A stretch of DNA of 64,000 bases from Rhododendron vialii (taxonomy: Eukaryota > Streptophyta > Magnoliopsida > Ericales > Ericaceae): assembly GCF_030253575.1 (NCBI RefSeq), contig NC_080558.1, positions 34,913,611-34,977,610 on the forward strand, given 5' to 3'. Positions 26,048 to 39,504 of the stretch are shown piece by piece. Below the pieces are notes generated by a model, which made no database searches, had not been told where the DNA came from, and saw nothing but the letters and a program-made list of their open reading frames with translations. Position 1 is the first letter of the stretch. Every line of letters begins with the position of its first letter. A program made the translations under genes and the position numbers.

Positions 26048-29000
26048 TAGGGGTGTTATCAGTTCGAGGTCGATTGGTTTGGTCCAACAATGTTGGAGAT
26101 CGACTCTGTTTAGGGATTAAAATGCCAGGACCAATCCCAACCGTTATTAAGATTGGTCCAATTTGATTTAGGGTGGATTCGGTCCGATCGGGAAATTTCG
26201 ATCCAACCGAATTGGGCCTAGTTGGGCCAAACATAAAAATTTGAAAGTGGGCCAATTAAAAAAAACTTGATACACCTGTTTTTTTTTTAAAGTGGGCCAA
26301 TTAAAACAGGAAGGTGTTCGGTCCAATACATTTGTACACCTGTTTTTTTTATTTATTTTTTATCAAACACCAATTCAAAAACTTGATAATGGGCCACCTG
26401 TTTTTTTTATCAAACACTTGTTGAGGATTTGATTTTCTCCATTTCTCTGACATATACAGATTACAGAGATCGATTAAAAAAATATATGTAGAGAACCACA
26501 CTAAGGATTTGAAAACCTGTAGTTTTCCACTACCTATACAGAGAAGCATTTCTCTAACATATAAAGAGAGCAATTTTCCACTACCGGGAATTTTTTAATT
26601 GAAAACCTGCAGTTAAAGGTATTCAAATAACAAGGAATTGCATAAGTTGCTCCAGCAGCATTCTAGTTTCCTAAATCAACTCAACAAACTCAATCAAAAC
26701 AGCAGTTCTAGTTCCCAGATGGTTCAAAATAGTAGCAGTTCAAAGGAGACCACCCCTAGATGGTTTAAAACAGCATTCTTGTTCCCTACTAAATCAAAAC
26801 AGCATTCTAGTTCAACCAAATCAACCTCAAAAACCGAATGTCCAGTCTAGAGCATGCATCAAAGTGATCCACCATCAGTCATCACATTTTAGTTCTACTA
26901 CCCAACCTTATAAAAAAAAATAGTAAACAAACACTGATTGGCATCAACTCCAAGCCCCCAACAGCTTCAGTAGCATCCATCCAATACCACACCCGTACAA
27001 AACCTGAAATTGACAAGCAACTTAAAATTTTCAGAAAACTGAAACAGATTATGTAATTTCATAAGAAAAATTGCAGAAAACAAAAATAGATTGTATACTC
27101 ATCGTAAAACTCCTCAGTCCAAGTTGCAACCCCTAGCTCCTTGGTCCTTATCAGTTGATTCCAAGACAACTAAAAACATAGAAGAAAAAACAAAGAAAAA
27201 CATACAAGTAAGACATTCAACATGAAAGGAATTTAAGAACCATAAAATAAAGAAAGCAAGAACAAAAAAGTAAGAGTAGTACCCGAATCTAATTGCTCCA
27301 ACTCATCAGGTTGCTCTCTAATACTGATTTTAGTTGGTTTTATTATCCATTGTTGCGTGCAAATAAAAGCCTCCACGGTCTTCGGAGAGAGAAAACTTCA
27401 ACAAGGATCAATCACATGTCTGCCTGTGCTAAAAGTGGATTCAGAGGCGTTTGTGGACACAGGGATAGCTAGCACATCTCATGCCATTTGAGAGACAATT
27501 GGATACTTAGAGGAGTTTAACTTCCACCAACGCAATACATCAAAGTTGTCACTATCATCCTCACTAGCTTCCATAAGATACTTTTTCAATTCTGATTTGC
27601 TTGTCATGCTGGTTTCTTTTTACATGTGCATCTTAAATTGAGATTTTAAGGATTTATGATTACCAATATCCATTTCAAGTCCATCCACATCTACTTTGTC
27701 CGATGATCCCCAAATCTCTTGGCTATGCACATTCAAGCTTGCATTATTCTTCATATACCATCCAAATAAATAGGTAATTTCATGTGTTATCTAATCCGTC
27801 AACTTACCAACCAACGTCTTATCATAGGCCAAAGTATTTCAAAAAAAATATTCAAAGAATCCAACTTTGCATCAAGGGTCAAGAATAACCGCAAACATCA
27901 ACAGTTGATTAATCTTATCAAAATCTCCCCAACACTTGTCAAACTTAGAACTCATAACAAGTGTCAAATCATGCAAATCACTACAATAGGTTGCACACAA
28001 CTTCATAATATCTTGTTGAATCAACACCATTTCATCAACTACAAAATATATATATATATTGCAAGTGACGTACAAAGAACCCAAAAATTTCAAAGTTGCA
28101 GAGTAAAACAATTGAAGAAACTTTACGTATAACTTGATCTTTTCCCAATCACTTTAAGTTGGAGGCCCAACATTTTCGTTCTGCCCTCTGCCTTTCCTTT
28201 TTCTTTCTCTTCTCAATTTCAATTATCTTACCCATACCCTCAAAAGCATCAGCATCATCAAGCTCCGCCTCTCTTACATTTAATTTGAAGGCCGGGTCAT
28301 CACATAATCAATCGAAAGCCTTTTAATAAGTTAGAGCTCTCTCCAACATAAAACACATATAGTTCCAACGAGTAGACACATCCAAACAAGGTTTAAGCCT
28401 ATATGTAATGCCCTCCTTTTTCAACATATGACCAAAACTCCGTCATTTTAGAAGGGGAAGACCTCACATATCTTACAATATTTCGCACCCTTCCAATTGG
28501 ACCATCAATCTCTTGCAATCCCTCACGTACGATTAGATTTAAGATATGTGCCAAACATCTCACATGCAAGAACTCGTGATTTGAAATGGTGGTCATCCTA
28601 TATTTGGTCTTTTTCTCTAAGTAAGCAATCAAAAGATTATTCAATGATGCGTTATCAACCGTAACTGTTAGAAACTTATCAATCCCTCAATCCAAATAAG
28701 CATTGTTCAACTATTCTACCAAGAGTATCACCCTTGTGATTAGGAACAATACAAAAATTTAGAATTTTCTTTTGATATTTCCAATTCTCATCAATGAAAT
28801 ATCCCATAAGACACATGTAATTCAAATTTTGGACCGAAGTCCAAGTGTCCTTTGTAAGACACAACCTTTGACGCTTAAGTATTTGTTTCAATGTTTTTTT
28901 CTTCTCCCCATATATGAGCATGCATTGTTTGGCCATCACAATCCTACCATGAGAGTCCCACATTGGTTGAACGACACTTATAAAATGTTTGAATCATTCA

Positions 29001-30530
29001 CCCTCAACAAATAAAATGGCAACTCATCAATTATTATCATCTTCGCTAATGCCCTTTTACATGCCTCAGCACTAATGATCACAAACGCAAGGTTTGCACT
29101 TATTTTACCATTATATTCTTTTTTTTGAAAATTAAGAAGTTTTTACCTACTACTCGTAAATTTCATACTCATGAAATATTTGAGACACTAATTTTTTAGA
29201 TGATGAGTAACTAATTTTGTATCATTGTTCTTTGAATGACATGCATAATCCTTCCCACACCATTTGCATGCAGCCCTAGATTTTCAATGACCGTCTGGTA
29301 TAATAATGTTAAAATGCTTCCAATAAGGAGCCCTCTTATTACTAATATTACCAACAACCTTTTCGACTCAACCTTATTTTCAGGCACTTGATCATCATTT
29401 ACTTAAGCATTTTGAGGAAAATCAAACTCAATAGCATCATCCATAATGTCATCATCATCAATATCATCCATCTAAAACACATGAAAATTAAAATCAACAT
29501 AATCATAATCTGATTTTCAAGCATTAATCTAATTAAACTGTATTATCATGCTGCAGAGTTCAGGTACACACACATAGTCCATCACCTTATGCTCATGCAA
29601 AAACTAAGCTGTATGTAAATCGAGGACCTGCAGATTGAATACCTCGTGCTGGCAGTTAAGCTCACGGTCAGACATTTGGCCGGTGTCATCGAGGAGCTGT
29701 TAGCGGAGACCGAGATTGAAATTGAGGAGCTGCAGATGAAAGCTTGAGATTGAAATCCTGCGTGAGCCCAGAAATTGAGAGAAATGATGTATTTAGAAAT
29801 CAAGTTTCTTCATACTCTGGGTTTTACTTTTTGTGTTCTCAAAATAATTTTTGTAATGATTTATTGGTTGGAGACCCTCTATATGCACACTACGAACAGG
29901 TACGAGAGAGCAAGAGAGATACGAGCAAGCACAGAGAGAGAGAGACTTACTCGATGATATGGTCGGCGGACTAACGCGATCTGTGAGAGAGAACAGAGAA
30001 GGGTTTCAGAGAACTGAAAAGGGGAAGGAGACACGATCTATGAGTGTGTGTGTAATGAGTAATCAAAGATTTGAGATTTCTGCGTGAGTCTCTGCTTCGT
30101 GCCATTGATTCTGTGGAGATTAGCCTTCAGCCATGGCGAGAGAAGGGGTAGGGCGAGAGAAGGCAAGGGACTGAGAATGAGATATCTGCGCCTATTGAGA
30201 GAAGGGGGTATATGAGGTAGGGTTTGTGTGGAGTTGTGGACGGTAGAGATTAAACCACAAGTAAATGAACGGCCAAGATTAATACGAATTATTTAAATAT
30301 ATATAAATATATATAGTCGAGTCATTCTATTCGATTCAGTACAGGGTATTTTCGGTTCGGTTCGGTTCTAGGTATTTTCGATTCTGTTCGATTTAGTTCG
30401 GTCCGATCGGTCTGTAATTCCACATAACCGAGACCCAACCGAAATTTTCGCCACCACCCCGACTGAAAATTGAACCAATTGATCTATTTTTTTGGGATTT
30501 TTCAGTCCGGTCAGTTTTATAACACCCCTA
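26048..30530. mobile_element. hAT transposon (4.5 kb) inserted in a MULE transposase
   Basis: The terminal inverted repeats are TAGGGGTGTTAT and ATAACACCCCTA. The 8-bp flanks ACTCAAAT (26040-26047) and ACTCTAAT (30531-30538) differ at one base, as expected for an old hAT target duplication. Joining the flanks restores the MuDR reading frame (SELIRV / IKLNNEHC). The element carries a hAT transposase gene on the minus strand that is no longer intact. Confidence 0.9.
27290..29471 (-). pseudogene. hAT transposase with BED zinc finger (RICESLEEPER type), degenerate
   Basis: From the ATG at 29471 the acidic start MDDIDDDDIMDDAIEFDF is followed by a stop. A BED finger follows: APYWKHFNII, CKWCGKDYACHSKNN and VTHHLKN. 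Then come AEACKRALAKMIIIDELPF, LCLTKDTWTSVQNLNYMCLM (28963-28679), HEFLHVRCLAHILNLIVREG (28644-28399) and SKFDKCWGDFDKINQLLMFA followed by VILDP (28111-27872). The C-terminal dimerisation block reads VLAIPVSTNASESTFSTG, then SFLSPKTVEAFICTQQW (about 27480-27350). Each block is the expected one and the order is right, but stops and frameshifts separate them. The element could once have been autonomous and now is not. Confidence 0.88.
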
Positions 30531-31321
30531 ACTCTAATAAGTTCAGAGCTGTCTTGCAACTTAGCTTTCAGTTTCAACGGACATCTATCAACAACGCAAG
30601 CCAACCGATAATATGCACGACTATTGTCCAAATACTTGAATGTGAACTTGTTCAATGCAATAAATATAATAAGTGCCTTCTTAAATATGTTGTGGTTGTC
30701 AAAAAGTTGTTCGTTCCCAGTTAGGATACCATCATCTCGCTCTTGGGAGTAAAACACCATACGCATTTCATGGCAAACACTAAGAGCAGCTTCATTAGAC
30801 GAAAAAATTCCTCCACCAGCAGTTGAGGGGACTGGTACTCAACATGTTCGACTCCCTACACAATGAAACCCAACAAAACACATGTCAGCAGCGTCTCAAA
30901 AAAACTCATGTCAATATTATACAATCTCTCTCTATATATCAAGATTATTTCACATGTACCTATTGCTTATGTTGCAAGGCGAATGATTCACAAATGTCTC
31001 TTGTTCGACATAATTGTCAACCTCATTAGCATTTAACTGGAACATAGATACATCGTTTTCATCTTTCATATGCAAATGCTTGGACTTGTCCCTAGAAATA
31101 CTATAAAAGAATGATTTTTCGTCGTAGCTAATATCCATGCGAAAGCAAACTTTTTTTTATTGAGACATCGATATGCCATCTTCGATGACTATGGCTTTAG
31201 ATACACCACCCATATATTTTCCTATGTTACCGTCCGCATTCGTGATGCACTCAGCATCCGAATAACAAATGCACATCAACCCTCGAAGAGTCATCAACAT
31301 CGCAACACAACCAAATTCCAT
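30531..31321 (-). pseudogene. MULE transposase N-terminal part (PB1-like and MuDR domains)
   Basis: From an ATG at 31321 the minus strand gives CYSDAECITNADGNIGKYMG, then GGVSKAIVIEDGISMSQ, and after a stop/frameshift FFYSISRDKSKHLHMKDEND. This is the PB1-like domain placed at the N-terminus of many plant MULE transposases. The MuDR domain follows at 30766-30540: GNEQLFDNHNIFKKALIIFI, NKFTFKYLDNSRAYYRLAC and CPLKLKAKLQDSSELIRV. There the hAT element interrupts. The protein resumes at 26047. Two or more internal stops make it a pseudogene. Confidence 0.82.
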
Positions 31322-31669
31322 ATGCAAGAATTACGCAATTGATATACAATGAGAATATACAATATCATGAATGGATGGAATGTTAAATAACAAAAATTGG
31401 GATTAAGGGGATAAGTATATGTATATGTAAATTTAACACTTCATTACTAATAAATACCATTGGCAATTTCATGTTAATGTACCACTGATATGTTACATAC
31501 CACAACAATAATACAATAAACAATTTCTAATAGTATGCAAATATTACATACCATAAGGGCCACAACCATAATACATTGGAGTACTTGAAATTGTCTTCAC
31601 ATATTACATATTACATACAAGAAACATGTTAATTATATTCAATTTAAAGTATCGATTTTGATTACATAA

Positions 31670-33581
31670 TGTAACGCCCCGATTTCTCAAGAGATTTCGG
31701 AAACATTAACCCTAAAATACACTGAATTTTACAAACTATTAGGCCTTATTTATCTTATACAAAAATTACAATTTCAAAATAATACAAAAATCTATGTACA
31801 TTTATTTAACAAAAGCAATTCTAGAGCGACTGTAGTTTTGACACGAAATTCCAAGCAATGTTGGCCCAGACTCCGTTCCAGGGGGTCCCACCTGTATCAA
31901 CTGCTCCACTGTGAAATCCTGCACACTCTGGCAAATTGAACACCGAAGCAAACGATTTGCCAAGATACAAACGTATCCTGAGTGATAATTCACCAAGTAG
32001 AAATTCTAAAACCCAATACCACATTATGCAAATCAACGATATAATAGTTCATAATACACAGAAGGTACAGAATAATAACACATCGTCTTTTTCTTTACTA
32101 TCCATCATCTTACATGAAATCTAAGGATCATCTCCACGAGATCCTTTCCTCCCACATCCACTAACTACAATCGTCTCATGGGTCCACCCTTCCTCTTGCT
32201 TATTCTGCACCAGGGTCCTAGGTGAGCGCATCTAAGTTATGTACCGAGTATGTTCTCACTTAAGACCATAACAGGAGGATCGAGTCATCCCACGACGTAT
32301 CGTACATTAGGGTCGGACATCCACTACCCCACGCTAACTATAACCGTCTCATGGGACCCATTCTCTTCCTCAAAGAGAAACTTCCCATGACGTATCATAC
32401 ATTAACGTCACACTAACTATAACCGTCTCATGGGACCCATTCTCTTCTTCGAAAAGAAACTTCCCATGACGTATCATATGTTAGCGTCACAACACCGGGC
32501 CCCGCAGGTAACCATTTCAACACAGAGCCCCATAGGTTACCCTTGTCATCGTCATGGCTCAATTCACAATCCACACAGTACTTACACTTTCAACACTTAA
32601 CCATTTTTCATTTACTTATCATCGTCTACATGATTCACTACTCGTAACCACCCCGGGAACCTATTTGTCCAATCTACAGTCACAACAAAATATCACACGG
32701 TTCAATATTTCAACTAAAAGTACTAACAACACACAACCATGCGATAAAATTAATCCTGTCATAGAATTAATCATGCGAGTAACAAAATAATATTCAGTCA
32801 AACAATTAATTACTACACTTAAAATTAAGTCTATTTCTCTCGTTTAGAAATTTTATAAAACATTTCTACTATTTAAACATTTTCTTTAACTTACATATTA
32901 TTCATAGATTTTACAACTAATTTTTATTGGAAAATACTTATTGCTAAATTTAGTATTTACTAACTATATTAAATATTAATATGAGATTTTTATAACAAAA
33001 AAATTATGCGAGGCTATTTTAGTCAATATTTATTAGAGTTAAAGATTAACTAATATATAATCTAAAATATTTCTTGTTTACAATCTAAATAAATTTTTAC
33101 TAGTAAAATATTCTTGTGAATATTTCATAAACATTTATCTACCCCAATAATTTATTAAACACGTAAACGTCCACTCAAATACAAATCAACAATGCATCAT
33201 CAATAATAATTTCACAATCAAACACTTGTTAAATGATCATAAATTTTCACAGGGTATAATACTAATCATTCTAGCACAACCGAACTGAATTTTAATATAA
33301 ACAGGACTAAAAATAAATTAACAATTTAACAGCAGGTCAGCATCTTCAATAAACTTTAAATCTAAGTCCTAACTCCATTAAAATGCAGACTAAGGTTTCG
33401 GGTTTCCGGAAAACTACCTCAAACGCGATTCTAAGTCCGAATAAGTGTTATACGGTGTTCGTAGATCGCTGTGATGGTTTTGAAATCTCGAGGCAGCGTC
33501 CGGCGGCACTCCGACAGGGCCCGCAGCGGCGGTGTACCCACGAAACTCACGGTGTGCACACACCTACGGCCACAACTAACT

Positions 33582-33659
<78 letters not shown>

Positions 33660-34197
33660 ATTCTAGACTCAACAATAGAATTGGGAGTGAAATAATATAC
33701 TGGTGTTCAATTTTCGGATTTATGTGGGTATGTATAATGAGAGAGAATAAGGTAGTAAGAATGTGAGAGGATAAGTGTAGAAGTGGTGGAATGAGGAAGG
33801 AGAGTGAAGGAGAAGGATACTGATAATGATAAAAGGATAGGGGACAAGTGCCACATTTGGGGGGGTTTTCAATTCTAATGTATGTGGACGCATGTATGTA
33901 TAGGGTGAGAATGTATCTAGAAGCGTGTATGTATAGGATGAGAGATAGAGAAGTGGAGAGTTAGTTTGAATAGAGTTCCAGTTAGGGTTTAGATAGTAAA
34001 GATAAGAGATGAATATGAATCCCTGATTCCCTGTATATCTAAAGTTTAAATACATATCTTATACAATAGTGCAAATAATATCAATTGTACACATAATAAT
34101 ATATTTTAATTATTCAATCTAATTAATTATTGAATTAGGAATTTAACAGTATAAATTTGTATTAAAAAAAATTGGATCAAAAATCCGGGTCGTTACA
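31670..34197 (-). mobile_element. Solo LTR (2.5 kb) with 5-bp target duplication CATAA
   Basis: The ends are TGTAACGCCCCG and CCGGGTCGTTACA, so TG...CA. The perfect 5-bp duplication CATAA lies at 31665-31669 and 34198-34202. No internal retrotransposon sequence is seen. The ...GGGGCGTTACA end (on the minus strand) resembles the 3' end of many plant LTRs, which suggests minus orientation. Inside are an imperfect ~78-bp tandem repeat around 32330-32490 (taaccgtctcatgggaccca twice) and a (CT)n tract. Confidence 0.85.
33583..33656. repeat. (CT)n microsatellite inside the solo LTR
   Basis: About 70 bp of CT dinucleotide. The all Arg-Glu and Ser-Leu open frames across it are artefacts. Confidence 0.95.
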
Positions 34198-34202
34198 CAT
34201 AA

Positions 34203-34805
34203 TCTTACAAAAAGGATCACATACTAGTCCCGCTTCCTCCAAAAATCCCAAAATACAATCGACCCTTCAATGAGGCAGTGTGACAAATAGCCATTTTCAG
34301 ACATACTCCCAATCCACATGTTAGCAAGAAGGAGCATAACCAAAATTGCACAAGCAACCTACGCTTCCAATATCATTCAACTACTTTTCCACACTTTTGC
34401 CTCCGAATGATTAATCTTTTTCTCATATTCTTTGACCTTACTCTAACATTCATTAAACTTGCACTCATACTCCTTACATTTGATCTCGTGTTCCTTATTC
34501 TTCATCTCAATTGCCTCCATCTTGCTATTATATTCCGCAATATGCTGATTGAGTGACTTTATCTTGTCTCTCTAGGATCGAAGAACCACTTTCTCACGTT
34601 CACCTATGGGATCATCCAACCATTCGAAGTAGTTGCAGTGTGCACCATTCCTTTTTGGCGCACCGGGAATCCGGTAAGAACACCTTAAGAATCTCCTACC
34701 TGGATTCACATCTGTCTAAGAGATGTACACAATCATTTCCTTATTGTGTTCACAAAGTTGAATCCCCAAAGGACTTGCAATTCCACTATCTAAATTAGAT
34801 GTCAT
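34203..34805 (-). pseudogene. GRF-type zinc-finger protein of a MULE, degenerate
   Basis: On the minus strand from an ATG at 34805 the product begins MTSNLDSGIASPLGIQLCEH and hits a stop. It then resumes with TDVNPGRRFLRCSYRI and GAHCNYFEWLDDP, the GRF zinc-finger signature (NPGRxFxxC, then HCxxFxW). A coiled-coil tail follows another stop: KIKSLNQHIAEYNSKMEAIE and KNKEHEIKCKEYECKFNE. Such small GRF proteins often accompany plant MULE transposases. The solo LTR at 31670-34197 separates it from the MuDR-type fragments. Whether both belonged to one element is inferred from order and strand. Confidence 0.75.
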
Positions 34806-35011
34806 GACTCCCCTACCATAACAAATCTCACAGTTATATAACATTAAAGACAAAGCCTTTATTCGGTTTCCCATTATTGAATAGAATCTTTTTTCAACTC
34901 ATTTGAGAGTTGAAATTTAAATTGGTTTAGACCCACAATTCCCATCAACATGGATAAACACTCCCTGCTTCGCACTCCTATCTCTTTTTATATCCCAAGT
35001 AGAGGGTTAGA

Positions 35012-35013
35012 CC

Positions 35014-35070
<57 letters not shown>
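35012..35070. repeat. (CT)n microsatellite at the left edge of the FAR1-type MULE
   Basis: About 58 bp of CT dinucleotide stop one or two bases before the terminal inverted repeat. A shorter ttctctctctctc lies just outside the right end (49531-49543), so the element probably inserted into a CT repeat, which hides the target duplication. Confidence 0.9.
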
Positions 35071-35072
<2 letters not shown>

Positions 35073-38000
35073 ATAAGTCTAGGTGCTAAGAAACCAACCC
35101 ATGCCCCAACCCATGATACTGACGTGGATTGGGCCCCACGTCAGCTTTAAGTCAAAAAAAAAAAACTAAACACTGGAACTTTTGAATCGGCCCAAACCAA
35201 ATAGAGCGTCTCTCATGTAAAACCAAAACAGAGAGAGGGAAGAGGAGGAGGAGGAGGCCTACCACCATCCTCACCTCCACCTCCAGCGACCACCACCACC
35301 ACCGGCAACCAACCCGTCACGAAAATTGATGCACCACCACTGACCACCAGCATCAAATCCACCACCAAGGTCTCTCTCTCTCATCTATATATCTATAGGT
35401 TGTCGATGACCCCTTCAATTTCAGTCAATTTTAGTTGGTTCAAAAAACTCCAACTTTTTGAGTTGAACTAATTAATATGACCATATTTGGGGCCTCCTTG
35501 AATTTTTCTTGTTGATATCTTGTTTTTAGCTCATATTTGGGGTCTTCTAAAAATTCAGTTGTGTCAAAGTGTTTGGATTTCAAGAAATTGGCTTTCGTGG
35601 GTCGATTTGCCATTCAGGGATTTGTAGATTTCAAAGGCAGTCATGGGTTTGAGCCCAAATTCCTACTGTTTGTTGGAAAGGCGTGCGATGTGGTTTCATC
35701 CTGTGTAATGAAGACATTGTTTATTGGTTTTTCACCTTCGCTCCCTCCACAATAGGTTAGAAACTACTAGTTACCAGACCGAATTTCAGAGTGAGTTAAA
35801 TTTTTCTCTACAAATTATGGGGGACACTCCTTGAATTATACTCCTATGCGGACCCTACAAGATAAACAATTCAACTTAATTAACAATTATTGTTGTAACT
35901 ATGGGATCCTGACCATGAATTAGGAATTGAAAGTATATATATGATACTATACTTGGCATTAGTTCTACTCATTTCTTGATTGATATTTGGAGCTACACTA
36001 ACATGAATTGATTATTCATATGCATATACCCCACTGGATTGACATTTCTTGAATTAAAAAAATGAGATACGTTTTCATGGTATTAGTGCTTAATGTAGCA
36101 TTGACTACGTGCTCTCACCAATTTGTATTAATGTTTTCTAATGTTTTCAAGTTGGAAGGTAAGTACTTGTAAAAGTATTTACAAAGTTCTGGTATAGTGG
36201 CTTTTACACTTGATATTTGTCATGCAAAGATATTGTGCTTTGCAGAGATAAGCTCATGTCTTATTTTATTTTTTTGAACATGCATGTGATGTTTCCATTG
36301 CCATCACTAGCATCTTTGATGTCGTCGGAGTCTGTTCCGTCGACAATGCCTCCTCGATTGTCGAATCAAGATGAGATAGATACTAATGAGGATGATGAGG
36401 TATGGAGTGGACACAATGAAGATGAAGAAGAGGTATCAAATGGTTCTTTAGAAAAAGAGTGTGATGAGATAGGAACTAATGAGAATGGAAAAGAGTCAAC
36501 AAAAAATTTTGAAGTTACAGTTAAGCAACCAAAGGTGGGAATGATGTTCGATGCACCAAATGAAGCTTATCTATATTACTCAAAGTATGCTAAAGAAAAT
36601 GGGTTTGGTGTGGGAATAAAAAGTCACAAAAAGGAAAGAGATGGAACCTTAAGGCATGTAACTTTCAATGTAGTCGTGGTGGAAAGGCGAGGGTGAGAAC
36701 AACCAACCCGGCCAAACCAAGGCCACAAACAAAAATTGATTGTCCAGCTCACCTTAATTTTGCTTTATACCTGAATGGAAAGTGGAGGTTAAATCGGTTG
36801 TCTTGGAGCACAATCATGAATATAACCCGGAAAAGTCTAAGTTTTACAAAAGCAATAGCGTTCTTGATGAACATGTGAAACGAAAGCTCATATTGAATGA
36901 TAAAGTTGTGATTTTGCATAAGACTTATGACTCACTTCAGATCCAGGCGGGGGACATGATAACCTTCAATATAATTAGAAGGATTGCCGAAATTATTTGG
37001 ATAAACTGCGACGTTCACTACTTAAGGAAGGAGATGCTGAGGCGATGCATAATTATTTCATGAAGATGAAAGCCGACAATTCTGACTTCTTTTTTGCCAT
37101 AGATTTGGATGATAATGGTCGACTAAGGAATGTATTCTGGGCTGATACAAGGAGTAGGGTAGCTTGCAAGGAGTTTGGTGATGTTGTGTCATTTGACACA
37201 ACGTACTTAGTAAGCAAGTATGACATTCCTTTTGCTTCATTTGTAAGCGTTAATTATTGTGGTCAGTCAATATTATTTGAATGTGGACTCGTCTCTCATG
37301 AAGACACCAAGTCATTCTCGTGGTTATTCAATACTTGGATGACATGCATGTGGGGTTGTGCTCCAAAAGCAATTATTACCGATCAATGTATGGCCTTGAA
37401 GAATGCTATAGAAGAAGTATTCCCTAACACCCAACACCGATGGTGCATATGGCACATCATGAAAAAGGTGCCAAAAAAGTTGGAAAAGTACGACGCGTAT
37501 AAATCAATTCACCTTCTTTGCACAATGTAGTTTATGATTCACTTACAGAAGATGGATTTGAGGATACTTGGGAGGTGTTCATTAAAAAATACTAGCTTGA
37601 AGATAATGAATGGTTACATGGGTTGTACTTATGGGGTGTTGGCAAGGTAATTTTTGCATTTTCACATTACCATTTTTCCATTTTGGGTGTTTGGTTCTTC
37701 ATTTTCAAACCTCATTCTCCCAAACCTCATCCCCTGATTTTGACAATCCAAGCAAAAATCGAGAATCGGGTCCAGAGGTGCTTTTCACGTTTTTGCCTTT
37801 TCCCATTTTCTGGTGAATTACCAAAATACCCACTTCTCCTCCATTTATCTACGAGCCCCCCCCTCTTCTTATCCACTTTTCCTCACCTGTTTACACACCA
37901 TATGCCAATACACCCACACACAGAGAGAGAGAGAGAAACAAAGAGAAGAGAAAAAGGTCAAACTTGTTAGAGAATGGTCGTTCTCGTCGACAGAACAATT

Positions 38001-38287
38001 TGTGTGTCGCCGAAGCAAATCTACACCACCTCTCATCACCTCTTAACCAAATCTTTTAGGTATTCTTCTCTTTCTCCCACCTCCAAATTGTTGGACTTTT
38101 TAAGCTTTCACTGGAACATGTTTCTACGTTGGTTACCCTCTTGTAGTTATACATCTGTTCAAGTTATAAATCTGTTACAATAGATTAGAGCGAGCAAAAA
38201 AGAGATTTCACCAAGGGTTTATTCTGGTTTCCGACCTAGGGTTTCTTGTAGTTATAGATCAGTCACCAAGTGTTTGTACTGGTTATA

Positions 38288-38289
38288 TA

Positions 38290-38322
<33 letters not shown>
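38288..38322. repeat. (GA)n microsatellite
   Basis: About 34 bp of GA dinucleotide within the 5' part of the Harbinger element. Confidence 0.9.
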
Positions 38323-38327
<5 letters not shown>

Positions 38328-39504
38328 CATATGATTATCTTTTTAGGAGAAATTTAACCAACCGAGAGTGAGACCAAGGGTTTGTACTGGTTATAGGGTT
38401 AATATTGCCACATATATAAGAAGGAAACAAGAAAATGATGATATCTCTGTAATGTACTCCGATCTACTCATCTGTATATGTTTTTTATGCTAATTAATTG
38501 GGAAAATTGTACACTAACTTCTTTTGTACTAGTCTATAGTTATTATTTTTTATTATATACCTGTTTGTTAAAGGCAAATGTCATCAAGCAGTAGTTATTA
38601 CCGAGCCAAGAGTGAGACCAAGAAAGGGGTTACTGACACCCCCAAACTTCTGTATTAATCGAAAGATTGTTATTGTGGGACAAGGGCAGAAATTAAGTTG
38701 GTTGAAAAGAGTGAGAAGTCGAATGGGAGAATTGTATTTTATATGTCATAAGGAGAGGGCAGCTCGGTGTGGGTTCTTTCACTGGTGTCTCCCTCAGGAA
38801 TGGATAAGCATTGGTAAAATTAGCAGTTGGGGATCGACTGAATCTACCAATGTATGTGCTACCAAGGTGATTGATGATGTTGTAGCACTTGAGAAAGAAG
38901 TTATGATCATTCGACAACAATTGGTGTATTCAAAGATGTTGACAAAGTTTTTGGTCATATGCCTCGTTATCGCGAAGGTGGTCATCGTGTTCAAATGAAG
39001 ATTGGAGATGTTGTTGTTAAATTCATATTATTAGTATGGCTATGTGTTATCCAAGTATTGATGCCCATGTTATTTTATAAGTTTTCCACTTTTTGTCACA
39101 TTATTATGTTGTATTGGGAATTGGCAATGTGTAGCACAAAGTTATTCTACATTTTATGTAATTCGAAGGACGAATGTTGGCTTATTTATTCGTGATTATT
39201 ACCTCTGTGTTGAACTTGAGTACCATTTTGCTTACCTGGAATTGTTTTAAGGCAATTATTTTTTATGATTAATTGTTATCTACTTGCAATAGTATCTTCA
39301 AAACATAGCTCAAAGAAGTAAAACATGGGTAGATATATTTATTTGCATAGGTTGCTGGCAATAGAACTTTTCTTTCTAATTGATGGTCATTGAAGGCTCC
39401 ATTTCCTTATACCTTTGGATTCGTGGACTATTGTTTGTTTTTTTCTTCATATGATATCATTATTTCTTCGGCCCTTGTGTTTATGCAATACTATAGACAT
39501 ATCT

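Noticed and set aside
32554-32790. 78-codon plus-strand frame inside the 31670-34197 LTR
   Set aside because: No recognisable domain. Plant LTRs do not normally encode protein and the composition is AT-driven.
33431-33658. Arg-Glu repeat and Ser-Leu repeat open frames
   Set aside because: Translation of a (CT)n/(GA)n microsatellite within a solo LTR.
35537-35755. 72-codon open frame upstream of the FAR1-type transposase
   Set aside because: Ordinary leader-like sequence without homology I can recognise. It starts at a non-standard codon.
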